64,000 nt of DNA, taken from the NCBI GenBank assembly GCA_040285745.1, contig JAUFOR010000002.1, positions 1,798,001-1,862,000 of the forward strand. The letters run 5' to 3'. Made by a program: the position numbers and the translations under genes. This document shows positions 1 through 10,037 of the stretch, piece by piece. How positions within the stretch are numbered: position 1 is the stretch's first letter; each line of letters opens with the position of its first letter. This DNA comes from Barthelona sp. PCE. Taxonomy: Eukaryota > Metamonada: BaSk clade. The notes beneath the pieces were generated by a model. It worked only from the letters and a program-made list of their open reading frames with translations, made no database searches and was not told where the DNA came from.

Positions 1-501
1 CTGTGTTAGGACAAATAACAAATCACCGTTCCAAGCCATAGATAATGCTTTCTCACCAATTGCTATCACGCACGATGATGGAAACTGGCCAATGGTCCGG
101 ATAAAACTATCAGAAATTACTGCATGTGATTCTTCCGGTATCCATCTAGTCCTCAGTTCTACATCTGATACTTGATCCTTTGAAAGTGGAACCTCGCCTG
201 ATTCGCCCACTCTCAGTTGTCTAATCCCTCCATTAGCTTCTGGATCAAAATACTTAAGATCAGGCAATGATACTGGATTGTGCAGCTCTGTTTCGCTAAA
301 TTCCCCTGCCCCTTTCTCAATATTTGCAGGTTCCCACTCAGCGCAATGTGGTTTAAAAAACAAAAAAGGTGTTTGTGGATATGGAATTTCCTTTTTATCT
401 TCAGACAGCAATTTAGCTGATCTGTGAAGTGGTATCATCTTGTACCACTTCTTTTCATCGTTGTCGGGAGCAAATTTTATCGATGGTTCATGTAAACTCA
501 T
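1..501 (-). CDS. hypothetical protein, N-terminal part (runs off window)
   Basis: The reverse strand is open from an ATG at 499-501 to the window edge, giving 167 residues of the N-terminus. The translation starts MSLHEPSIKF and is hydrophilic, with no signal peptide. It contains many Pro, Glu and Trp residues. Near the edge it becomes beta-like, with a stretch reading CVIAIGEKALSMAWNGDLLFVLTQ-like hydrophobic alternation. That could be the first blade of a propeller, but this is inference. The codon use looks like that of neighbouring genes. I do not recognise the family; the rest of the gene lies outside the window. Confidence 0.6.
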   Translation of the reverse strand, partial: MSLHEPSIKFAPDNDEKKWYKMIPLHRSAKLLSEDKKEIPYPQTPFLFFKPHCAEWEPANIEKGAGEFSETELHNPVSLPDLKYFDPEANGGIRQLRVGESGEVPLSKDQVSDVELRTRWIPEESHAVISDSFIRTIGQFPSSCVIAIGEKALSMAWNGDLLFVLTQ

Positions 502-548
502 TGAAAAGGATCAAAACTTAAAACAAACTTTTACTAAGTGCTGCATTA

Positions 549-3482
549 CTAAATCTCATCATAACCGTTAATGGATGATGTAGTTGCTGCTGCTGCACCT
601 CTACCAGCCTCGGTAGCATCGCGCTTGAACCAGCCCTTAACAATACCGGGAACATCCTTCATATTATTGAAAGGGAGCTTCTTCTTATACCACATGAAAC
701 CAATGGCGACAGCAATAGCAACAAAGAAAAGGAACCAGAGCCAACCGTTACCACCCTTATCCTTCTTAACGGGTTTGGGAGCGATCCAGACACTAAGATC
801 TTCATTTGTCCAGGCATCGTATAGTTCAACGGCAACAAAGACTCTGTTAAGGGGATTAACATCGAGCTCGCACTGGAATGAATCGAAACAAAGGTGGCTA
901 CGTTCACTGGTGGATGAGGGATGAGGGTCATACTGACTAATAGCAATAGCCTTAACTGCCTCACTAGTCTGGACCTTCATGTGAAGGTTCTTGATGTTCT
1001 CAACAGTGAAGTAGATGTGCTGGTTACCAAGACCCTTGATAGCAGTCTTCTTGGCATCATCGAAGAGAAGATTGGTCTCGAGCAAACGAATGGTGTATTC
1101 GTTGGCAGCACCCTCGCCGATAACGGAAGCGTAAACGGATGTCTTCTCACCGCCAGCGGGCTGGGGAACGTGAAGATAGGTGGGATGGACGGTTGAGTAA
1201 TGGGGAAGCTTGAAGGCAAAGTTATCCTCCGTAGGGACATCGCCGTACTGAACGTACAAGCTCATGGGTCCATTCTTCTCAGCCAAGGGAGTGAGTTCGA
1301 GGAACTGACGCTTGGTCTCAGCAGTATGGTACGAATAGATATCGAAGCCGTCACGTTGGGTCAAGACGGAGCGGAGATAGAGACCGTCAGTAAGAGGATC
1401 AATCTCGTCAAAGTAGAGGTTATAAGAGCTACGCTGGACAGCATTGAAACTGTCTGAGTTTGATGGTGGGTTCTCAATGGTGATGTAATAGTACTGACCC
1501 ACGTCTTGGAAGACCTCATTCTCATCATCAATGTAGATGGCACGAGCAGGGGAAGTGAACTTGTAGGCGTAGTTATCAGGAATGGCATCCTTGGCGGGGG
1601 GAGTCGTTGTGATATAACCGTTAAGAACATCCTTTGATTCGATATTAATGACAATAGGTGCGCCCTGCTCAATAACTGTATAACGGTAATAGTCAAAGCC
1701 AGCAACTGCCACGTTTCCACGTTGAACGCGATGAGCCTGCAGAATAGTAAGGTCATTACGGTGGAAATCCACAGTGAATTTAGACGTACCAATGCCAAAG
1801 ACACCGATATTTAAGAACTTCTTATCCTTAATATCATCCTTGCGGAAGACAATACGCTTATCTTCATTGGTAGTAAGGTGATAATCGTAGAATCCGCGGA
1901 TCTTGTTGGGAAGAGGGTATGTGGTCGAGACAACAACATCAACACCATATGAGAACTCGTCAACATCGAGTGAGAGGACATAGTCGCCTTCAACGTTAAT
2001 GGAACGGAGATCAACAGTGAAATAAAGCCACTCGTTATCCTCGATTGTTGTGGTGATACTCTTGTGCTCGCTAAGATCAAAGAGGGGAGCGACTGAGGCG
2101 TAGACCAAGTTCTGTTCGGTCTGCTTAGGGGTTACGGGAGTGCGCAAACTCCAGAACAGACGGGTGCCCGTAAAAGACATGGGAAACGACATGATGAGGA
2201 AACCTGCGCCATGGCGGACACCGGGTGTGTTCTTATCGACGAGAGGGTACTTCTCCTGGAAGGATCCATACACCTCGACGGTATCGGCGTCAATGACACC
2301 GCTGTCATACAGATTAACAGCAACCTTGTGCGTGGCAATATCACCGTGACGGAAGACGGAAGAAGTGTAGTAGTCATAGTGGTTAGCACCCTCGCTGATC
2401 TTTGGGACGGTGATTGTCTGCATCTTGTTCGACGTAACCTCGGTCAATTCCTTCGAGAAGAGAATACTGAACTTGGGAGGGGTGGGTACAGCAAGATTAG
2501 CAGCAAAAACAGAGTACCAGACAACGAGTGTGTCCTCGGGTAAAATAAGAGGGTTGATAGCAGAGCCGCCATAGATGAGCTGAGTCTCGTCGAAGTTATG
2601 CTCATCGGGGTACTGGTTCTCAACATCATAAGATAGATAGAGACGAAGAGGCACATTGCTCTCAGGGAAGACCAAAGAGAAAGGAGCAGTCTCCTGCAGG
2701 AAAGACTTGTAATAGACGGAACAGCCAGCAAACATCTCAACCTTTTTGGGCTCGTTGGGGCCCAAAATCTGAAGATTGTTGCTGTCAAGGAGAATACGCA
2801 AAGTCTTCTTGCCTTGAACGGGGTCGACAGTGAAATAGTAGTAGCCAGGCTTAGCGTCAACCTCCTCGCTCATCTTTTGAAGCTCCCATGTCTGAATAGC
2901 AGAAACAGGAGTTGGGTGACCAACCTTGCCGAGATAAAGCTTACCATTATCACCACCCTGAACGTAGTCGATTGTTACGTTCAGCTTATTGCCTGCGCAG
3001 TGGGGGAAGTGGAAGAAAGCACGCTTGCTTGTAATGATATCGTTATCACCAAGCTTGAGGGGAATAGAGATCATGCTCTGAAGTGAAATCTCCATACCGG
3101 CGGTGGGGACATACTCGGGCTCGATGGCAAGATAGAATGACTTCGTGCCGGTGAAGAGCTGCTCGCTGGTGGTTAATTGGAACGAGTCAATACCCTGCCA
3201 CCTAGAATTTACGGCGTCAGGGAAAGGTTCGAAACCAATATAGAGCTTGAGTGTAGGGCGGTACCTGGTCAGGAAAGTGTTGATGAGAACAATATCCTGT
3301 CCGCTAGTGACATCAGCACAACCGTAGAAGGTTGTTTTACCCAAGGTAAACTCGATGGTTTGATTTCCACCGGGTGAAAGGATGGTATGGCCACCGGCGC
3401 ATGCGGCTTGAGCACCGTGAAGGCTCAAAAAGACCAAAAACATAAAAACAATACAATATTTTGGAATAAACATCTTCAACAA
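549..3482 (-). CDS. large type I membrane (surface/secretory) protein with repeated beta-rich ectodomain
   Basis: This 977-residue protein starts with a signal peptide (hydrophobic core CIVFMFLVFLSLHG, likely cut near AQA-A). It ends with one membrane span at about residues 910-930 (WLWFLFFVAIAVAIGFMWY), followed by basic residues KKK and a tail of about 45 residues ending GYDEI. The ectodomain of about 880 residues is beta-rich. It repeats a pattern of the type LYhxxGxxPT (for example LYLGKVGHPTP, LYVQYGDVPTED) next to segments such as YYYFTVDP and WLYFTVDL. This resembles bacterial-type PPC domains, which is inference from pattern only. The topology suggests a plasma-membrane or endosomal surface protein. 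A second ATG lies four codons downstream of the first. Function is unknown. Confidence 0.8.
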   Translation of the reverse strand: MLKMFIPKYCIVFMFLVFLSLHGAQAACAGGHTILSPGGNQTIEFTLGKTTFYGCADVTSGQDIVLINTFLTRYRPTLKLYIGFEPFPDAVNSRWQGIDSFQLTTSEQLFTGTKSFYLAIEPEYVPTAGMEISLQSMISIPLKLGDNDIITSKRAFFHFPHCAGNKLNVTIDYVQGGDNGKLYLGKVGHPTPVSAIQTWELQKMSEEVDAKPGYYYFTVDPVQGKKTLRILLDSNNLQILGPNEPKKVEMFAGCSVYYKSFLQETAPFSLVFPESNVPLRLYLSYDVENQYPDEHNFDETQLIYGGSAINPLILPEDTLVVWYSVFAANLAVPTPPKFSILFSKELTEVTSNKMQTITVPKISEGANHYDYYTSSVFRHGDIATHKVAVNLYDSGVIDADTVEVYGSFQEKYPLVDKNTPGVRHGAGFLIMSFPMSFTGTRLFWSLRTPVTPKQTEQNLVYASVAPLFDLSEHKSITTTIEDNEWLYFTVDLRSINVEGDYVLSLDVDEFSYGVDVVVSTTYPLPNKIRGFYDYHLTTNEDKRIVFRKDDIKDKKFLNIGVFGIGTSKFTVDFHRNDLTILQAHRVQRGNVAVAGFDYYRYTVIEQGAPIVINIESKDVLNGYITTTPPAKDAIPDNYAYKFTSPARAIYIDDENEVFQDVGQYYYITIENPPSNSDSFNAVQRSSYNLYFDEIDPLTDGLYLRSVLTQRDGFDIYSYHTAETKRQFLELTPLAEKNGPMSLYVQYGDVPTEDNFAFKLPHYSTVHPTYLHVPQPAGGEKTSVYASVIGEGAANEYTIRLLETNLLFDDAKKTAIKGLGNQHIYFTVENIKNLHMKVQTSEAVKAIAISQYDPHPSSTSERSHLCFDSFQCELDVNPLNRVFVAVELYDAWTNEDLSVWIAPKPVKKDKGGNGWLWFLFFVAIAVAIGFMWYKKKLPFNNMKDVPGIVKGWFKRDATEAGRGAAAATTSSINGYDEI

Positions 3483-3981
3483 AGTTATACGATAGTGTTA
3501 TATCCGAAAGGGTGTAAATAGCGTAAAGGTGATGAAGGACCCAAAGTAAAGGTTGAAAAAAGCAAAACAAGCAAAAACTTCAGTTCCTCCATGCGCCTTT
3601 CATCTAAAGCACCTTTGCATTTACTTTAGAGCAATACATATCAAGTTATACCCGTAAAATACAACAGATATGAAATACGTTGACTCGATTACATAGTAAA
3701 GTTAATGTTTACTCATCCATGATTACGACCAAAATTGTGTGGATCTTTGCATCTTCTCTCACTTCTAACTCCTCCACAAAGAGCTAAAGATAAAAATTTC
3801 AGCACATGAGTAAATATTCAAGTTCTCAGCACATTGTCTGTGTACAAACACAAAAGATGCTCAACCATTGATGTATATCAAACCATGCGTGATGAGATGG
3901 AGAATGTCCACAAAAACCGAGCACCAACTTTGGTCTATTACACTGTAAATACTCTTCTCTCCCTTATCTCCACAAAAAAAC
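3483..3981. other. intergenic, divergent promoter region
   Basis: A spacer of about 500 bases lies between two divergently read genes. It holds AT-rich sequence and a 65-codon open frame (3834-4031) that overlaps the aminopeptidase start in another frame and looks spurious. I see no RNA gene or repeat here. Confidence 0.5.
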
Positions 3982-6441
3982 ATGACAGCTGTTACTCTCA
4001 AGGATGTGTGCGTGGGCAAACCTTCATATGAGCTCTGCTACTCTTTCATTGATGATGAGCGTTTTGGTGCAGAAGAAACAATAAGATTCTCAACTGAGCA
4101 AAAAATCACAGAGCTTTTCATGCACAGTATCGATCTCGACATCGAGGGTGCTTATGCCATCCGTGATGAGACTGAAATTAAAGCTGATGTTGGATATCTC
4201 CCCGATGAAGAGGGAATCACGCTGAACTTTGCTGAACCCATTTCAGGAGAGATCGAGCTCGTGCTGATCTTCAGTGCCGAGTACCGCACCGACAACGTTG
4301 GTCTGTACAAATCGCCATACAAAATGGATGGTGAGGACCACTTTTGCCTTTCAACTCAATTCGAGCCCGTAGATGCTCGTAAAGCATATGTTTGCTACGA
4401 TATGCCTGATCTTAAGGCTGACTTTGACGTTTCAATCACACACAAGTCACACTTAACTGCTGTATCAAACGGTGACATTTCCTCTGTTCAAGTCGAGATG
4501 GGATACACAACAACCCGCTTCCAGACGGTGGAGGACATGCCCACATATCTGGTTGCCTTTGCAGTCAGCGACTGGGACATTGCGCATCGCATGTACGACG
4601 GTGTTCGTGTTGGTATCTACACTCCACGAAATCAACTAGCACGCGGAATGGAGGTATTTGACGAGATGGGCAACATCCTCGCATACTTCAAGCGCATCTT
4701 TAAGCTTGACCCGAAGGATATGTGGCCCAAGATAGATCTTATCGCAATCCCGTCGTTTGATTCTGGTGCAATGGAAAACCACATGTGCGTCTTCTTCCGC
4801 GATCGCTGTTTACTTTTGGAGGAAGGTGCGTCTTTCGCCCACCGTCAGATGGTTAGGATGGTTGTAGCTCATGAGTACTCTCATTTCTTCCACGGTTTCC
4901 TGGTCACAATGCAGGAGTGGGGCGATCTCTGGCTTAACGAGGCATTTGCTGAAAATCTTGGTTATGCATGTGTTGATTCCATTCACCCTGACTGGAAATA
5001 CGCTGACAAGTTCGTCAACGAGTGTATCCTCAGCGGTCTGAAGCACGATGTGCTCAAGACGTCACACCCCATCAAGGTTCCCGTCGAAAAACCTCGCCAA
5101 ATCGACGAAATCTTTGATGCCATTACGTATGAGAAGGGAGCCAGTATAGTTTACATGCTGAAGACATGGCTGGGTGAAGACAAGTTCCATGAGGCTTTGC
5201 AGTTGGTTTTCAAGGAGCACGGGCACAGTAACATCGATGGACCCAAACTCTGGAAGTGTTTTTCGACCGTCACAGGTTACGAGATCGAGGGTCTCATTGA
5301 GCCTTGGATCATGCAGCGCGGATTCCCAGCCATAACAGCCAGTATTGCAGGCCACCGTCTTGTTCTTGAACAAACTCAGATGAACTCCGATGGTGACGAG
5401 AGGTGGTGCATCCCTATGCGCATTTCATTCGACGAAGACGAGCGTTCCATCATGGTGAACCACAATGAAGAGTTCAGCATTGAAATTCCCAAGGACACTT
5501 CATCAATCGTCATCAATGTCGGCGCCGCTGCTTTCTGTGCTGTCAAGTACGATAAAACTATGGAGCCTTTCTTGAATTTCGGATCCATGTCCTCTGCTGA
5601 GCTAAGCACCTTCATTTTCTGCCAGGGTCTTTTCGCTCGCTACCATGGTTTTGATGGATACTTTGAAACCCTCCGTGATGTCAGTGCCTTCCTCTCAACC
5701 GATGTCGTCACTGCAGTTATGGAACATGTCAGTGCCATTCGTGTGCTACACAGTCAGGCGACTGTAACCAATAACAGTCATCTTAAGCAAAGGATCGAGT
5801 CCACTTTCAGGTCTCATTACACTGCTCTTCTGAAAGAGATCGGTATCCGAGAGACTGAGGGCGAATCCGCAAGCATTAGTGATATTCGCGCACAGCTCAT
5901 AAGCGTTTTGGCGAGTTTCGGTGATGATGAGGTTATGCACTATCTTATGACCGCTGAAAACGTTCCTAAGTACTTAGAGACAATTCAATACAAGTACAAG
6001 GTCAAGGATGATCCCATTGTTGCTATTTCTCTTATTCAAGACTGTGATGATCCTTTAAAGCTTTATCCCATTCTCCGTGGTGCTTGCGCGGGCATCCCTA
6101 CCGATCATTTCGAAGCGTTCATCAAGCATGTATTTGAGGAGGTACCCTCTCAGCATGCCGCAGGTGCATTTGCACAACTTACAAAGAATCTGGGCACATA
6201 CAAGCAGATGTTTAATTACATTATCGATAACTTTGACGCCGTAGCCGGACATATTAGCGGTATGGTACTGCCACGTATCGTCGAGTACTCAGCTGAACTC
6301 ATCCATACTTCTGAACACTTGGAAAAATTCATTGCCAAATTCGCGGATGGAATCCCTGATTCTATTACTTACGCTTACCACAACGCTGTGGAGATCATGG
6401 AGTGCAACATCAAGTACTTTGACGTTATTCGTGAAGCATAA
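3982..6441 (+). CDS. M1 family zinc aminopeptidase (puromycin-sensitive type)
   Basis: This 819-residue gluzincin removes N-terminal amino acids from peptides. The exopeptidase motif GAMEN is at residues 262-266. The zinc site HEYSH is at 297-301, with the third ligand Glu320 exactly 18 residues after the second His (HExxHx18E), within WLNEAFAE. The N-terminal beta domain and the long helical C-terminal domain complete the usual M1 layout. The length is slightly under the ~870 of puromycin-sensitive enzymes. There is no signal peptide or membrane anchor, so it is probably cytosolic and acts downstream of the proteasome. The sequence after the zinc motif (FFHGFLVTMQEWGDLW) departs from the common QWFGNLVTxxWW, but the ligands are intact. 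The ATG at 3982 is the first in frame. Confidence 0.93.
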   Translation: MTAVTLKDVCVGKPSYELCYSFIDDERFGAEETIRFSTEQKITELFMHSIDLDIEGAYAIRDETEIKADVGYLPDEEGITLNFAEPISGEIELVLIFSAEYRTDNVGLYKSPYKMDGEDHFCLSTQFEPVDARKAYVCYDMPDLKADFDVSITHKSHLTAVSNGDISSVQVEMGYTTTRFQTVEDMPTYLVAFAVSDWDIAHRMYDGVRVGIYTPRNQLARGMEVFDEMGNILAYFKRIFKLDPKDMWPKIDLIAIPSFDSGAMENHMCVFFRDRCLLLEEGASFAHRQMVRMVVAHEYSHFFHGFLVTMQEWGDLWLNEAFAENLGYACVDSIHPDWKYADKFVNECILSGLKHDVLKTSHPIKVPVEKPRQIDEIFDAITYEKGASIVYMLKTWLGEDKFHEALQLVFKEHGHSNIDGPKLWKCFSTVTGYEIEGLIEPWIMQRGFPAITASIAGHRLVLEQTQMNSDGDERWCIPMRISFDEDERSIMVNHNEEFSIEIPKDTSSIVINVGAAAFCAVKYDKTMEPFLNFGSMSSAELSTFIFCQGLFARYHGFDGYFETLRDVSAFLSTDVVTAVMEHVSAIRVLHSQATVTNNSHLKQRIESTFRSHYTALLKEIGIRETEGESASISDIRAQLISVLASFGDDEVMHYLMTAENVPKYLETIQYKYKVKDDPIVAISLIQDCDDPLKLYPILRGACAGIPTDHFEAFIKHVFEEVPSQHAAGAFAQLTKNLGTYKQMFNYIIDNFDAVAGHISGMVLPRIVEYSAELIHTSEHLEKFIAKFADGIPDSITYAYHNAVEIMECNIKYFDVIREA

Positions 6442-6519
6442 ACATAGTAAAATCGTGTTGGTTTTTTTGCGCAGGTGTTTATCATTTTTTGAACCATTTC
6501 ACGTCACAAAATCCAAGAA

Positions 6520-7344
6520 ATGCAGTCGCACATGATAGATGACGACGAGGATTGTGATGATTACATGCTAATTCAAGAAGAAGAGCAAGTTTTTACTGAA
6601 ACTGAGCGTGAACAGTTTGTTCAGCTCGTCAGTCTGCTTAGGGATCAGCAGAGGGGAAGTGACAGCCTCATCATGGATCTAAAATCTGAAATTACAAACC
6701 TTTATGAAGAGAACGCCCGGCTTTCTCAAAAACTAAAAGAGAAGGACGAAGATCATTTGATGCACAGGCGGGAGTTCAACAAAGTGGCGAAGAGTTTCAG
6801 ACAAAAATATGAAGATATCGAAGAGGAAAGAGATATCCTCCAAGAACAGGTTGAAGACTTTTCTAACCAGTTAAAGCTTCAGAATGAGCTATACACAAGA
6901 ATGGAGCGAATGCAAAACACAATATTTAAGCTACAGAAGGATGATAAAAAGCATGGAAATATGTTGCATGAACAGGAAACACTTATTGATGAGTTGTATG
7001 TTCAACTAGATGCGCTGACGAAGAAAAACCTTGCTGCTCAAGCAGAGAATGAACTACTTAAGGGTCAGGTAGAGTATCTTTCGAAACAAACAGGGGTTAT
7101 CGATTCTCCAGCTCAGAATATGCATAAAAAACTTTCCAAGAGTATGAAACGCAGAAAACCGAGGATATCTGACCGTTTTTATCAGAAGCCAAAAACACCA
7201 GCACCAAGAAAAGTGAAGAATTCCTCAAATTTTGCTCCAATAGCAAATTCTCCGCGATTACCTTTTTTTGCCGATATTCTGAGCAGTTCAGACGACAATC
7301 TCACACCTCCAACTGTATCTACCCCTCTTGTAAGCACTCTTTAA
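6520..7344 (+). CDS. coiled-coil protein, unknown function
   Basis: The 274-residue product opens with an acidic stretch (DDDEDCDDY). Residues ~25-195 form a nearly continuous coiled coil rich in Glu, Lys and Leu. The tail of about 75 residues is basic and Pro/Ser-rich (KRRKPR, KTPAPRK) and looks disordered. The ATG at 6520 follows the pyrimidine element AACCATTTCAC (6492-6502) seen upstream of other genes here. It starts 78 bases after the aminopeptidase stop on the same strand. The layout, a dimerising rod plus a basic tail, would suit a cytoskeletal or centrosomal adaptor, but no family is recognised. Confidence 0.75.
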   Translation: MQSHMIDDDEDCDDYMLIQEEEQVFTETEREQFVQLVSLLRDQQRGSDSLIMDLKSEITNLYEENARLSQKLKEKDEDHLMHRREFNKVAKSFRQKYEDIEEERDILQEQVEDFSNQLKLQNELYTRMERMQNTIFKLQKDDKKHGNMLHEQETLIDELYVQLDALTKKNLAAQAENELLKGQVEYLSKQTGVIDSPAQNMHKKLSKSMKRRKPRISDRFYQKPKTPAPRKVKNSSNFAPIANSPRLPFFADILSSSDDNLTPPTVSTPLVSTL

Positions 7345-7357
7345 TTGTTTTCTATGT

Positions 7358-7858
7358 TTACATAATAAATTTGAAGTTTTTAAAATGACACCACCACTTA
7401 TTCTTACTACCATCCTCGTTGTAGCACTTGTCTAACGCTCTCTGTACCATCTCGGTCAACAACTGCTCAATCACCTGCTTAAACCTCTGTTTCTCTTCAG
7501 CTGTGGTTGCTAAACTGATAATACCGGGTAATTCAAAGTTACGATCCCCCGGACATCTGAATGTCTTGTACAGCATCGACATATTAAGCTCAGCTTCACC
7601 CCGGTTAGGTTGATCTGCCATATAAGCAATCATTTGTTGGAGTTTAATGCTAAGATATAACAATAACCGATCTGCATCGCCCTGAATCTCAAAATTATGA
7701 AGGAATATGTTAGCTCTGAAGGTTGTAAATACCTCATCAAGGATATCAGTTTCTGAAGTTTGTGGACAAGGCCCTGGTACCCTAGATTTCAACGGTAAGA
7801 TGGGAATAGAACAAACTTTTGGTACAGAAACCTCATTAAAACTACTGTTGAACTGCAT
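7358..7858 (-). CDS. ARPC3: Arp2/3 complex subunit 3 (p21-Arc)
   Basis: The 166-residue protein matches ARPC3 in length and along its whole sequence. It has an N-terminal IPILPLKSRVPGPCP (family: LLPIRSxxxGPAP), then DILDEVFTTFRANIFLHNFEIQGDADRLL-like sequence around residues 38-70. It ends with the characteristic WWCHFKNFKF (family: KWWTCFxKRxF). ARPC3 is a structural subunit of the seven-protein complex that nucleates branched actin. Its presence argues against a Giardia-like organism, which lacks Arp2/3. The gene converges with the coiled-coil gene on its 3' side (13 bases) and diverges from the AAA ATPase on its 5' side (53 bases). Confidence 0.93.
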   Translation of the reverse strand: MQFNSSFNEVSVPKVCSIPILPLKSRVPGPCPQTSETDILDEVFTTFRANIFLHNFEIQGDADRLLLYLSIKLQQMIAYMADQPNRGEAELNMSMLYKTFRCPGDRNFELPGIISLATTAEEKQRFKQVIEQLLTEMVQRALDKCYNEDGSKNKWWCHFKNFKFIM

Positions 7859-7911
7859 TCAATGCGAAAAGGAAGATCAATCTTTTAACAAATTTTTCAT
7901 CCCCTTTCACA
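7859..7911. promoter_or_regulatory. 53-bp bidirectional promoter
   Basis: Only 53 bases separate the ATGs of ARPC3 (minus) and the AFG2-like ATPase (plus). All core promoter signals for both must lie here or within the coding ends. On the plus strand, CATCCCCTTTCACA sits directly before the ATPase ATG and resembles the pyrimidine-rich element found before several genes in this window. Confidence 0.45.
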
Positions 7912-9969
7912 ATGCCTCCGAAACGATCAAACACTTTTGGCGGTGGGGTCAGCAAAAGAAGCCCCAAAAAGTCACCTAAAAAGGGCGTTTCGATTCCTGT
8001 TTCTCCACAAAAGGAAGATTTACGAGCTCCACTCCATGAAGCGATCATGGAACACAATCTGGGCAACGTTTTGGATTTGAAATTAAACCTCAGAGTGTCA
8101 CAAAATGCTGGAAATCGTTTTTGCATTAACTCTCAACTTGCTCTGTTTCACTCACTGAAATTCAACAGTGGTGCACAGATTCGAGCACTATCAGGGGACA
8201 CAGTTATTCAAGGACGTATTACCTTCTCTGATGCTGTTCCAATTAATGAAATTAGGGTTTCTGCAGCCCATCTCGCACATCATGGTTTACAAGAAACCAT
8301 GGTACACCTATCATTCACAAGGACCGCTGCCTGTTCTGAGGTTACGTTTCACGCACGCGATGTTTCTGTTTTAGAACGTTCTTTGCTGACTGCAAAGCTT
8401 CTTTATTTCGACTGCAGTGGTATACATCCGTTTACTGTCGGAGTTTTTGAGACAGATATCGAGCTTACCGTTGAAGGTTTCGAAGGAGGAGGCGTCATAT
8501 CACCAGATTCGAAAATTTCGTTTACAACCTCTGTAAACGATGATGAAGCTGTAGAAGACGATCTACAGGTCATCCGTGGCGTTGGAGTAACCACGCTTCT
8601 TGACAAATGCAAGAAATTGATAACTTGCACGAAGAAAATCAGGATATTGGTGTTGGGAGCTGCTGGAAATGGCAAGACTCTGTTTCTTGAGCATATTGCT
8701 GCTGAGCTGAGGACTGAGTTGTTCGACACCAGCCTGCTATCCCGTATGAATCAGAACGCCACTGAGGTGCCAAAAACAGAGGGCGTATTATTAGTTGACA
8801 ACATACACCTTTTTGCACCATCACAGAAGGATCTAACTCCGTCAGCTGCCTTTCTTGTGAGACAAAATTCCCTGGTGTGCACTGCACCGAAGGTAACAGA
8901 CGTGAACGACGCACTGGTTGCTGCTTTCGATCTTGTCCTCCACATTCCCATGCCAAACACTAGAGATCGTGCATTGATCATCGAGTCTCTTGCGAACGTC
9001 CCCCTCGATGAGGCTCAACGCTTGGCCGAAGTATCGCAAGGTTTCGTTCCCAAAGATATTCAGAGAGCAGTGTTCCAAGCAGCACTTGACGAAGATGCTG
9101 ACTTGGAGGGTGTGTTTGCGCGAACGTCTCCCTTGAACCTGGCAGCCCTGGTCGTTGACATTCCCAATGTACAGTGGGAAGATATCGGTGGTTCCACGCA
9201 GCACAAACAAATCTTGGAAGAAATCGTAGAAATGCCTCTGGCTGAGCCTGAGCGCTTCCTTCGGCTGGGAATCACACCTCCCAGGGGACTGTTGCTCTTC
9301 GGCCCACCAGGTTGTTCAAAAACTATGCTGGCGAAAGCGGTAGCGTGTCAGACCCGTGTCAATTTCATACCCGTTCGTGGCCCCGAGCTGTTTGACAAGT
9401 ATGTGGGTGAGAGCGAGCGCAAGATCCGCGATCTCTTCACAAAGGCAAGGCAATCGAGCCCCTGCATAATTTTCTTCGATGAGTTTGATTCCCTGGCAGG
9501 AAACCGCTCACGTTCATCTAATAACGGCGTAGGTGAGCGCATCATTGCCACCCTTCTCAACGAAATGGACGGAATGCAGCCTGCCGCAGGTGTTATGTTC
9601 ATCGGCGCGACTAACCGGCCTGATCTGATCGATACAGCTTTGCTGCGGCCTGGCCGACTCGACAGGATCGTGTATGTTGGGCTGCCTGATCCCGACGCCA
9701 GGGGAGAGATCCTGGACATCTATATGAGAAAGATGCCGGTAATCAACGTTGACCGCGATGTCTTAGTAACAAAGACCGATGGATGGACCGGTGCTGAGCT
9801 CATGTCCCTCACAAAGGAGGCGGCCATGGTGTGTCTTCGGGACCGCCGCGAAGAGGTTTCAATGCAAGATTTTGAGACTGCACTTCAGAGTATTACACCA
9901 CAAGTAACTGATGAGATGGTTGCCTTTTTTGATGGTTTCAATTCATCGCGTGAATCCGCATTCTGCTAG
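7912..9969 (+). CDS. AFG2: AFG2/SPATA5-like tandem AAA ATPase (Drg1 type) with degenerate D1
   Basis: The 685-residue protein has a basic N-terminus, an N-domain (~40-220), and two AAA modules. D2 is complete: Walker A is GPPGCSKT (464-471), where the Cys-Ser pair is a hallmark of the AFG2/Drg1/SPATA5 group. Walker B is IIFFDEFD (Asp523/Glu524), followed by ATNRPD and the arginine-finger run RPGRLDR. D1 keeps Walker A GAAGNGKT (249-256), but Walker B reads VLLVDN, losing the catalytic Glu. The second region of homology with its arginines is missing too, so D1 probably binds but does not hydrolyse ATP (inference). Known AFG2 proteins release Rlp24 and other factors from cytoplasmic pre-60S ribosomes. 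The C-terminus TPQVTDEM...FFDGF also fits the family. Confidence 0.88.
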   Translation: MPPKRSNTFGGGVSKRSPKKSPKKGVSIPVSPQKEDLRAPLHEAIMEHNLGNVLDLKLNLRVSQNAGNRFCINSQLALFHSLKFNSGAQIRALSGDTVIQGRITFSDAVPINEIRVSAAHLAHHGLQETMVHLSFTRTAACSEVTFHARDVSVLERSLLTAKLLYFDCSGIHPFTVGVFETDIELTVEGFEGGGVISPDSKISFTTSVNDDEAVEDDLQVIRGVGVTTLLDKCKKLITCTKKIRILVLGAAGNGKTLFLEHIAAELRTELFDTSLLSRMNQNATEVPKTEGVLLVDNIHLFAPSQKDLTPSAAFLVRQNSLVCTAPKVTDVNDALVAAFDLVLHIPMPNTRDRALIIESLANVPLDEAQRLAEVSQGFVPKDIQRAVFQAALDEDADLEGVFARTSPLNLAALVVDIPNVQWEDIGGSTQHKQILEEIVEMPLAEPERFLRLGITPPRGLLLFGPPGCSKTMLAKAVACQTRVNFIPVRGPELFDKYVGESERKIRDLFTKARQSSPCIIFFDEFDSLAGNRSRSSNNGVGERIIATLLNEMDGMQPAAGVMFIGATNRPDLIDTALLRPGRLDRIVYVGLPDPDARGEILDIYMRKMPVINVDRDVLVTKTDGWTGAELMSLTKEAAMVCLRDRREEVSMQDFETALQSITPQVTDEMVAFFDGFNSSRESAFC

Positions 9970-10037
9970 TGATGTACCAATGATTTACTGCAAATTTTCT
10001 GCCAGTTTGCATCCAGAGATTTATATTATCATTATTA

